DNA of 54,808 bases from Acidobacteriota bacterium (GTDB taxonomy: Bacteria; Acidobacteriota; Terriglobia; 2-12-FULL-54-10), in NCBI GenBank assembly GCA_016191085.1, contig JACPPJ010000053.1:1-54808 (forward strand). Reading direction: 5' to 3'. Shown here one piece after another: positions 34,817 through 41,411 of the stretch. The notes under the pieces were generated by a model, which was given only the letters and a program-made list of their open reading frames with translations, was not told the origin of the DNA and did no database searches. The position numbers were made by a program, and so were the translations under genes. Numbering within the stretch: the first letter of the stretch is position 1; every line of letters starts with the position of its first letter.

Positions 34817-36039
34817 CTTGCCTGTCCCGAGAAAAAGCGTTTCAGGCGCTTGACACCTTCGTCCAGCTTTTCCATCGAGGTGGCGTAGGAGATGCGGAAA
34901 TGTTGTTCAGTACCAAAGGCTTCGCCGGGGACGACCGCAACGGCTGCTTCGCACAGGATGTTCTTTGCCATCTCATTCGTGGACGGAAACGCCCGGCGCT
35001 GCGGATCGCCGTTGCCCAGGAAGGCCGAGACGTTCGGATACGCGTAGAACGCACCACCCGGCATCGTGCAACTGATCCCCGGTATTTCGCGAAGCCGCTC
35101 GACAATGAATGCACGCCGGCGGCGGTACTCCTGCAGCATATGCTGTACGGAGTCCTGTGGGCCACGCAGAGCCTCGACCGCAGCCTTTTGTGCGATGGAT
35201 GATGGATTGGAAGTGCTGTGGCTCTGCAGCTTCGTCATGGCTGAGACGAGCGGTGCAGGTCCCAAGGCGTAGCCGACGCGCCATCCAGTCATAGCATATG
35301 TCTTCGACAGCGACCCGATGATTACAACGTGATCCTTTGCGCCGGGCTCCGATGCGATTGAGTACGGAGAACCTTCGTATACCAGATGGCTGTAGCACTC
35401 ATCTGACATAAGCAGAGCGCCGTGTGACGCTGTGACCTCCAGAATTCTCTCGAACTCCTCCCGCGGAACCACTGCTCCGCTCGGATTGGATGGTGAATTT
35501 ACGATGACCAGGCGCGTGCGCGGCGTCAGCGCTGATTTCACCATTTCGGCCGTCAGCTCGAAGTTCTGTTCCTCCTTGGTTCGCAGCAAGACCGGTTTGC
35601 CGCCCGCATAGTTGATTACATCGTAAAACGTGACCCAGTAGGGGACCGGCAGAATCACCTCGTCGCCAGCATTGATGAAGCTGCAAACCAGGTTGTAGAT
35701 GGCCTGCTTGCCTCCAGCGGTTGCAATCACTTCGGGCACATTGTAGGAGGTTCCCAGATCGGCCGCGTGGCGCTCCACGATCGCTTTGCGCAATTCAGTC
35801 GTTCCGGGGATGGCGGTGTATTTGCTGAAGTCCTCCCGGATGGCGCGAATGGCGGCCTCTTTGACGTTGTCCGGCGTGGGAAAATCCGGCTCGCCGACGC
35901 CGAAATCCACGATGTCCACACCTTCCGCGCGCAGTCTGTCCGCCTCGGCCACTACAGCGGCCGTGGACGAGATAGAAATACGTGAAACGCGCTGCGAGAG
36001 GGTCAGCTCGGTCTTTGCGATCGGAGATGTTTGTGCCAC
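34813..36039 (-). CDS. Class I aminotransferase, aspartate type
   Basis: PLP-dependent aminotransferase of subgroup I-gamma (like Bacillus AspB), 408 residues. Motifs: 'GVGEPDFPTPDNV', 'NSPSNPSGAVVPREEFERIL' with the PLP-contacting Asn, 'LMSDECYSHLVYEG' with the Asp/Tyr pair, and 'GSLSKTYAMTGWRVGYALGP' with the Schiff-base Lys246. The C-terminal 'HFRISYATSMEKLDEGVKRL' carries the substrate Arg. Probably aspartate or aromatic substrates; specificity is not certain. It overlaps manA by four bases and starts 4 bases after coaD ends, so it belongs to the same transcript. Confidence 0.93.
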   Translation of the reverse strand: MAQTSPIAKTELTLSQRVSRISISSTAAVVAEADRLRAEGVDIVDFGVGEPDFPTPDNVKEAAIRAIREDFSKYTAIPGTTELRKAIVERHAADLGTSYNVPEVIATAGGKQAIYNLVCSFINAGDEVILPVPYWVTFYDVINYAGGKPVLLRTKEEQNFELTAEMVKSALTPRTRLVIVNSPSNPSGAVVPREEFERILEVTASHGALLMSDECYSHLVYEGSPYSIASEPGAKDHVVIIGSLSKTYAMTGWRVGYALGPAPLVSAMTKLQSHSTSNPSSIAQKAAVEALRGPQDSVQHMLQEYRRRRAFIVERLREIPGISCTMPGGAFYAYPNVSAFLGNGDPQRRAFPSTNEMAKNILCEAAVAVVPGEAFGTEQHFRISYATSMEKLDEGVKRLKRFFSGQAS

Positions 36040-36043
36040 TTGC

Positions 36044-36529
36044 TTACTCCACCTTGGCCCGCAGCCGCTCTTCGACTTGCGGAGGAACCAACCCTTTGAC
36101 GTTTCCTCCCAACTGGCAAACTTCGCGTACCAGTCGAGAGCTAAGAAAAGTGTAGGCGACGGCGGGCATCATGAAGACGGTCTCCAGGCTGGAGTCCATC
36201 TTGCGGTTCATGAGCGCCATCTGCAGTTCATATTCGTAGTCGGAAATGGCTCGAATACCCCGTAAGATGACATGCGCCTGCTTGCGAACAGCGTAATCCA
36301 CCAGCAGTCCGTCGAACGTGTCCACCGAGACATTGCTCCACTGTTGCGTGACTTCGGTCAACATCTCCACACGTTCTTGCACGCTAAACAGCGGCTGCTT
36401 ATCTGGATTGAGGAGAACGGATACGATTAAGTGATCGAAGATCTTACTGCCGCGCTCGATCAGGTCCAGGTGACCATACGTGATGGGATCAAAGCTTCCC
36501 GGATAAATAGCCGTCACATGCCGCGCCAC
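36044..36529 (-). CDS. coaD: Phosphopantetheine adenylyltransferase CoaD
   Basis: Penultimate enzyme of coenzyme A synthesis. From the chosen GTG (36529; GAGG 6 bases before it) the protein is 161 residues, the usual family length; the frame stays open to 36601 but that would add a non-conserved extension. 'IYPGSFDPITYGHLDLIERG' contains the TxGH nucleotidyltransferase signature (His20), and 'VILRGIRAISDYEYELQMAL' plus 'YTFLSSRLVREV' are the other family motifs. Adjacent to the aminotransferase gene. Confidence 0.95.
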   Translation of the reverse strand: MARHVTAIYPGSFDPITYGHLDLIERGSKIFDHLIVSVLLNPDKQPLFSVQERVEMLTEVTQQWSNVSVDTFDGLLVDYAVRKQAHVILRGIRAISDYEYELQMALMNRKMDSSLETVFMMPAVAYTFLSSRLVREVCQLGGNVKGLVPPQVEERLRAKVE

Positions 36530-36661
36530 TAGAGACCTCACGAGGAGTTGAATGACAACAACTTCCGTTCGATTATAACCAGCAGGGAATCGAGGGGTCA
36601 ACGAGCAGCGCGTGCAAACCCTTGGCCTGCCTCAAAGTATTTACCTATTTTCAGCCGCACT

Positions 36662-37630
36662 TCACGGTGCCAGCAGAAGCTTTCCTGTAGTTTTCCGCCC
36701 TTCCAAATCGCGGTGCGCCTGCGCCGCTTCTTCAAACGGGTAGACGCGCTCGATGCGCAGCTTCAGTCTGCCACTAGAAATCATGCCGAAAAGTTCATTA
36801 CTACGCGACAGAAGTTCTTCGCGCGTGGCGATGTAATGTGGCAGGCTCGGCCGGGTCAGGAACAGCGAGCCTTTCTGCGTCAGCTTCAGCGGATCCAGCG
36901 GCGGCACCGGCCCGCTGGCGGCGCCAAACAACACCATGTACCCGCGGCGCTGCAACACGTTGAGACCTTTTTCGAAGGTATCTTTGCCAACGCCGTCGTA
37001 GATGACGTGAACTCCTCTGCCATTCGTGAGGCGCTTGGTTTCCGCCTCAAAATCGCGTTGCGTGTAAACAATCACTTCATCGGCGCCAGCCTCGCGGGCG
37101 AGTTTGGCTTTCTGCTCATTACCTACCGTACCGATCACGCGCACGCCAAGACTCTTCGCCCACTGCACCAGCAGCAGACCTACACCGCCGGCGGCCGCGT
37201 GAACCAGCACCGTCTCTCCTGACCTCACGGGATAAGCGCTCTTCAGTAGATAGTGCACCGTCAGTCCTTGGAGCATCGCGGCAGCCGCCTGCTGATCCGT
37301 CAAATCCGGAGGGACGGATACCAGCCGGTCCGCCGGTATAGCAGCGTATTCCGCGTAGCTGCCTAATACACTCGTATAAGCGACGCGATCTCCGGGTTTG
37401 CAGGTGTTGACTTCAGTGCCCACTTCCGTCACGACACCGGCAGCTTCCTGCCCGTTCACGAAGGGCAAGGCCGAGGGATAACGGCCCTCGCGAAAATAAA
37501 TATCAATGTAGTTGATACCGGAGGCGGAGACTTTCACGATCGCTTCGTTTGGTTTGGGTTTCGGGGCGGGAATATCCACCAGCACGAGGGCTTCCGGCCC
37601 GCCGGTCTTTTGAACTTGAATTGCCTTCAT
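36662..37630 (-). CDS. Zinc-less quinone oxidoreductase (MDR family)
   Basis: NADPH:quinone reductase-like medium-chain dehydrogenase of 322 residues, starting at 'MKAIQVQKTGGPEALVLVDI' (ATG 37630, with GGAAAGG upstream); the open frame above this is not conserved. 'GINYIDIYFREGRYP' and 'GQEAAGVVTEVG' match the QOR type, the structural zinc cysteines are absent, and 'VHAAAGGVGLLLVQWAKSLG' is the nucleotide-binding glycine motif. It acts in the cytosol, reducing quinones or alpha,beta-unsaturated carbonyls. It is divergent from fabH across a gap that holds a palindromic repeat. Confidence 0.93.
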   Translation of the reverse strand: MKAIQVQKTGGPEALVLVDIPAPKPKPNEAIVKVSASGINYIDIYFREGRYPSALPFVNGQEAAGVVTEVGTEVNTCKPGDRVAYTSVLGSYAEYAAIPADRLVSVPPDLTDQQAAAAMLQGLTVHYLLKSAYPVRSGETVLVHAAAGGVGLLLVQWAKSLGVRVIGTVGNEQKAKLAREAGADEVIVYTQRDFEAETKRLTNGRGVHVIYDGVGKDTFEKGLNVLQRRGYMVLFGAASGPVPPLDPLKLTQKGSLFLTRPSLPHYIATREELLSRSNELFGMISSGRLKLRIERVYPFEEAAQAHRDLEGRKTTGKLLLAP

Positions 37631-37697
37631 GGTTGACCTTTCCACTCGAGCATTTGAGAACACGAAGGAATTATAGGGCATCCGTTTCTGAGGTACC

Positions 37698-37910
37698 ACG
37701 CGAGCGCTCGGTAGTGGGTTAGTTTGAAAACGGAAGGGCACGACTTCAGTCGTGCCGGTACAATTAGCAAGCGAGGCGCTTCAGCGCCTGAGGTGCAAGC
37801 CTCAGCGGCTAAAGCCGCGTCCGTACATTCCGTTTCGGTATGGCTGAAGCCATGCCCTTCCGGATTTCACGGATCAGAAGCGCCGAAATTCAAACTGACG
37901 CGAGCGCTCG
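37698..37910. repeat. 13-bp palindromic direct repeats 200 bp apart
   Basis: The sequence ACGCGAGCGCTCG occurs at 37698-37710 and again at 37898-37910, on the same strand. Each contains the perfect palindrome CGAGCGCTCG. They flank the palindromic element copy B in the gap between the divergent quinone reductase and fabH genes. They might be operator sites or the boundary of an insertion. Confidence 0.55.
37731..37862. repeat. Nested palindromic repeat, copy B
   Basis: Ends are CGGAAGGGCACGACTTCAGT and the mirrored TGGCTGAAGCCATGCCCTTC, with an inner GGCGCTTCAGCGCC / CCTCAGCGGCTAAAGCC section. Same plan as copies A (5412-5547) and C (40260-40458), though the ends are slightly diverged with compensating changes on both arms (e.g. 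GACTTCAGTC, GGCTGAAGCC). Confidence 0.85.
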
Positions 37911-37916
37911 CTAATC

Positions 37917-37945
37917 TTGCTTTTTCGATGAAACGAAAATACAGT
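37917..37945 (+). promoter_or_regulatory. Possible promoter for fabH
   Basis: TTGCTT (37917-37922), a 17-base spacer, then TACAGT (37940-37945). The spacing is ideal and the box matches moderate. It lies 86 bases before the fabH TTG. Confidence 0.35.
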
Positions 37946-38030
37946 AATGTATCCGTGACTGCGGCGGCCGCGTGTGTTCACGACTCGGCACTCTGCGATA
38001 GCCCGCATATAAGAAGAGAGGCACACGCAT

Positions 38031-39026
38031 TTGATACGCGCAAAGATTTCGGCACTGGGCTGCTATACTCCCCCCCGAATCCTTTCCAACTCGGATCTCG
38101 AAAGGATGGTGGAAACCTCCGACGCTTGGATACGCGAGCGCACTGGAATTCTCGAGCGGCACATCGTAGACAAAGGCGTGGCGACCTCCGATTTGGCGGT
38201 TGAAGCAGCCAAGTGTGCCTTAGCGCAACGGGGACTCTCTCCCACAGACATCGAAGTCATCATCGTCGCCACAGTCACGCCGGACACTTTCTTTCCTTCA
38301 ACCGCTTGTCTCCTGCAGGACAAGCTCGGAGCGCGAGGCGCCTGGGGGTTTGATCTGTCGGCGGCCTGCTCGGGATTCATCTATGCGTTAACCGCCGGAT
38401 CGCAACTGATCGCGAGCGGCGCACACAAGCGCGTGCTCGTGGTCGGCGCTGACGTCATGTCCAGCATCATCAATTACGAGGATCGGGCCACCTGCGTGAT
38501 TTTCGGCGATGGGGCGGGAGCGGTTGTGCTCGAGCCCGTGTCGGATTCCGATGATAGTATGGGATTACTCGATTTTATGAACGAGATTGACGGCAGCGGC
38601 GCTCCTTATCTCCAAATGCCTGCTGGCGGCAGCCGCTTGCCCTCAAGCGTCGAAACGGTGCGCAGCAAGCTGCACTATGTTCACCAGGACGGACCACAGG
38701 TATTCAAATTCGCCGTCCGGAAGATGTACGACGTCTGCGAAGCCATTCTGAAGCGAAATTCGCTTACGGCCGCCGATCTGGACGTCTTCATTCCTCATCA
38801 GGCGAACCGCCGCATTATTGAGGCGACGGCCGAACGCCTCGGAATGAACCCCGACAAGGTGATGATCAATATTGACCATTACGGAAACACGACGGCGGCC
38901 ACCATTCCCCTGGCCACTGCGGACGCTATCAGGCAAGGCAAACTCAGGAAAGGCAGTTTGGCGCTTTACGCTGCGGCGGGAGCCGGGTACACGGTTGGCG
39001 CAGCACTGGTGCGCTGGGCATATTAG
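38031..39026 (+). CDS. fabH: 3-oxoacyl-ACP synthase III (FabH)
   Basis: Condenses acetyl-CoA (or branched starters) with malonyl-ACP to begin fatty-acid synthesis. The catalytic triad is visible: Cys113 in 'DLSAACSGF', His256 in '[10 protein letters not shown]' and Asn286 in '[11 protein letters not shown]'. 331 residues, usual length, and the C-terminus '[16 protein letters not shown]' is typical. The TTG start is behind an AGAGAGG-like site. It is not in a fatty-acid operon here; downstream is the YchF-like gene, separated by a 100-base gap with a palindromic element. Confidence 0.95.
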   Translation: MIRAKISALGCYTPPRILSNSDLERMVETSDAWIRERTGILERHIVDKGVATSDLAVEAAKCALAQRGLSPTDIEVIIVATVTPDTFFPSTACLLQDKLGARGAWGFDLSAACSGFIYALTAGSQLIASGAHKRVLVVGADVMSSIINYEDRATCVIFGDGAGAVVLEPVSDSDDSMGLLDFMNEIDGSGAPYLQMPAGGSRLPSSVETVRSKLHYVHQDGPQVFKFAVRKMYDVCEAILKRNSLTAADLDVFIPHQANRRIIEATAERLGMNPDKVMINIDHYGNTTAATIPLATADAIRQGKLRKGSLALYAAAGAGYTVGAALVRWAY

Positions 39027-39030
39027 TAAC

Positions 39031-39106
39031 AGTGACGAGTGCCAAGGGACAAGGGACCAGGAACGAGCCCACCGCCTCGCGTTAGTTTGCTCGTCACTTG
39101 TCACTC
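39031..39106. repeat. Short element with AGTGACGAG/CTCGTCACT ends, copy 1
   Basis: AGTGACGAG (39031-39039) has its exact reverse complement CTCGTCACT at 39090-39098, followed by a second GTCACT. The interior is imperfectly self-complementary. A related element with AGTGACAAG/CTTGTCACT ends is at 49013-49076; both sit just before the start codon of a gene and follow the dinucleotide AC. Confidence 0.6.
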
Positions 39107-39126
39107 ATCGCTTTTCACCAATATTC

Positions 39127-40203
39127 ATGGCTTGCGGAATAATTGGACTCCCTCAAACCGGTAAGACATCGCTGTTTCAGATTCTAACGGGCAAAGCGCC
39201 AGCCGAATCGCACGGCCACGCAGAACAGCACACCGGAACGGTTTCCGTTCCGGACGATCGCCTGGATCGCTTATCGAAGCTTTTTTCGCCCGAGAAAACC
39301 ATCTATGCGCGAGTCGAGTATGCTGACGTGGCCGCCATCAGCAAGGACACGCTCAAGGAGGCCGGGTATCTAGCGAGTCTGCGGAATATGGATGCACTCC
39401 TGTACGTGGTGCGGGTATTCAAAGACGAGGCAGTTCCCCACATCAAGGGAAGCATTGATCCCAAGCGAGACATAGCCGACGTGGAATTTGACATGATGGT
39501 GGCGGACCTCGGCATCGTTGAGAACCGCCTGGAGCGCCTGGAGAAAGATCGCAAGAAAATAAAAAACCCGGAGCTCGAACGCGAACAGGTTCTGCTTGAA
39601 AAAGCGAAACAGTGGCTGGAATCAGAGAAGCCCCTCCGCCAGGCCTCTTGGACGGACGAGGAGAAGAAACGATTGCGCGGCTTTACGTTTCTTTCGGCAA
39701 AGCCGATGCTGATTGTGCTCAACGTCGGTGAGGAAGAGGTCAGCAACCTTGACGCCGCCTTAGTGCAGGCGGGGGTGCAAGATGTAACCCCCCGCCCGCA
39801 GACGCTGACAACCGCCGTGTCGGCGAAGATTGAAGCCGAACTCGCCATGATGCCGGAAGCAGATGCTGCCGATTTCCTGAAAAGCTACGGACTTCGCGAA
39901 TCCGGCAGAACCCGGCTGCTGCGCGCCACGCACGAACTGCTCGGGTTTATGGTGTTCTTCACCGTCGGCGAAGAGGAGTGCCGCGCCTGGACCGTTCCTC
40001 AAGGAGCAACGGCCGTTCAGGCTGCCGCAGCGATTCACAGCGATCTTGCCAAACATTTCATCCGCGCCGAGGTAGTCCCATGGGATCAACTGCTGGATGC
40101 CGGAAGCCTGGCAGCCGCGCGCCAGAAAGGCGTGCTTCGGCTGGAGGGAAAAGACTATGTCGTGCGCGATGGCGAAATCGTTCACATCCGCCATAGTGGG
40201 TAA
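39127..40203 (+). CDS. Divergent YchF-like (DUF933/TGS) protein
   Basis: 358 residues from the ATG at 39127. It follows the plan of the translation-linked ATPase YchF/OLA1: an N-terminal P-loop G-domain, a helical hairpin (about residues 125-190) and a C-terminal TGS domain ('VFFTVGEEECRAWTVPQGAT'). The P-loop is 'GLPQTGKTS' instead of the usual GLPNVGKST. The switch II DxxG is 'DVAA' and there is no clear NKxD, only 'LNVGEEE'. So it probably binds nucleotide weakly or with different specificity, and may be a paralogue rather than canonical YchF. The frame continues upstream into fabH but those residues are not conserved. Confidence 0.85.
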   Translation: MACGIIGLPQTGKTSLFQILTGKAPAESHGHAEQHTGTVSVPDDRLDRLSKLFSPEKTIYARVEYADVAAISKDTLKEAGYLASLRNMDALLYVVRVFKDEAVPHIKGSIDPKRDIADVEFDMMVADLGIVENRLERLEKDRKKIKNPELEREQVLLEKAKQWLESEKPLRQASWTDEEKKRLRGFTFLSAKPMLIVLNVGEEEVSNLDAALVQAGVQDVTPRPQTLTTAVSAKIEAELAMMPEADAADFLKSYGLRESGRTRLLRATHELLGFMVFFTVGEEECRAWTVPQGATAVQAAAAIHSDLAKHFIRAEVVPWDQLLDAGSLAAARQKGVLRLEGKDYVVRDGEIVHIRHSG

Positions 40204-40259
40204 CTAAACCTGCCCACTCTCTTCTACAGCGTTTTCACTATTGCGGTAGACCGGGAAGG

Positions 40260-40458
40260 ATTCGTAAGGGCACGGCTTCAGTCGTGCCACAAACGCGCGG
40301 GGTACGTGCCGATTAGTGGCGTTTTCGGCATGACTGGAGTCATGCCGAAAAGAGTATCAAACGGTACGGCTTTAGCCGCTGGGGGCTTGCGCCTCAGGGC
40401 CTAAAGGCCCAGCTAGTCTGCGCAGTTGCGGCACGGCTGAAGCCGTGCCCTTACGAAT
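40260..40458. repeat. Nested palindromic repeat, copy C
   Basis: The longest copy. Outer arms are ATTCGTAAGGGCACGGCTTC and GAAGCCGTGCCCTTACGAAT, perfect at the ends. Inside are a 14-base perfect palindrome (40322-40335 with 40338-40351, TTTTCGGCATGACT as one arm) and GGCTTTAGCC- and GGGCCTAAAGGCC-type palindromes. It fills the gap between the YchF-like gene and the ZIP transporter. Confidence 0.9.
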
Positions 40459-40522
40459 CTTTTTTGGTCTACAGCAATACAGAAAATGTTCTAAAACGAC
40501 GCTGAAAGGCCGCCTCGTCGAA

Positions 40523-41248
40523 ATGCAAATCCATTGGATCGCGCTGGCACTAGGCTTAGTCGCCGCGGCTGCCAACGTCTGCGGCGGATTGGTTGTCGTC
40601 CGCTGGCGCGCGCGTCCGGAATATCTGAAATACTTTGTCGCTCTGGGCGCTGGATTTATGCTGGCAGCATCTCTGCTCGAAATGCTGCCGGAAAGTCACA
40701 AACGTATCGGCTCTCAAGCCGGCCTGTGGTTGCTCGTCGGTTACCTCCTCATGCACTTCTTCGAGCACACTCTCAGTGCTCACTTCCATTTCGGGGAGGA
40801 GATCCACACTACAGAAGTAGCGCACTGGCATCGAGGCCAAGTTATTCTGGTTGGACTGATGGCTCATTCCTTCGTTGATGGTATGTCCATCGCGACCGGG
40901 TTTCTCGTTTCGCCATGGCTCGGCTGGGTCATCTTTGGAGCCGTGTTCCTCCACAAAATGCCCGAAGGATTCGCGATCAGCTCCGTCATGCTCGCATCCG
41001 GCAGACGGGCCCAATACGCCTTGACGGCCGCAGGACTTCTTGGTGCGGCTACCCTCGCCGGTGTGCTGGTGATGATGCCACTGCACGCCGAAGTCCCTTA
41101 CACCCTCCCGATTTCCGCCGGTGTAACCCTCTACGTTGCCGCAAGCGATCTGATTCCTGAAGTGAACAGTGAGCCGGGCATTCGCATGGCTCTGGTAGTA
41201 TTCGTGGGAGTCGTGTTCATGTTGTCTCTAAAGAAACTCTTCAGTTAG
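40523..41248 (+). CDS. ZIP-family metal transporter
   Basis: Inner-membrane divalent-cation permease (usually zinc or iron uptake), 241 residues from the ATG at 40523; the frame opens earlier within the repeat. About eight hydrophobic segments. Metal-site residues: 'AHSFVDGMSIATGF' (His115, Asp119) in TM4 and 'FLHKMPEGFAISSV' (His144, Glu148) in TM5, the ZIP binuclear site. A His-rich loop (His86, His88, His95, His101, His103) lies between TM3 and TM4. The substrate metal is not decided by sequence. It stands alone. Confidence 0.93.
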   Translation: MQIHWIALALGLVAAAANVCGGLVVVRWRARPEYLKYFVALGAGFMLAASLLEMLPESHKRIGSQAGLWLLVGYLLMHFFEHTLSAHFHFGEEIHTTEVAHWHRGQVILVGLMAHSFVDGMSIATGFLVSPWLGWVIFGAVFLHKMPEGFAISSVMLASGRRAQYALTAAGLLGAATLAGVLVMMPLHAEVPYTLPISAGVTLYVAASDLIPEVNSEPGIRMALVVFVGVVFMLSLKKLFS

Positions 41249-41411
41249 AGCCTTCCGCGCGCAAGTTCTTAATGATTTCTTTATGTTAAGATAGCGTCAG
41301 TAATCGGTCCGGCCCGGGCTCCGCGTGTTCAGCAACTCCTGTCTTCCGTTCGGCGTCCGACGAGGTTTTTTTGCGCAACGATGCACGCAATGGAAGGGTT
41401 TATAGAACGAG

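Noticed and set aside
38872-39126. N-terminal extension of the YchF-like protein into fabH
   Set aside because: Overlaps the conserved fabH C-terminus and a palindromic element; the P-loop follows directly from ATG 39127.
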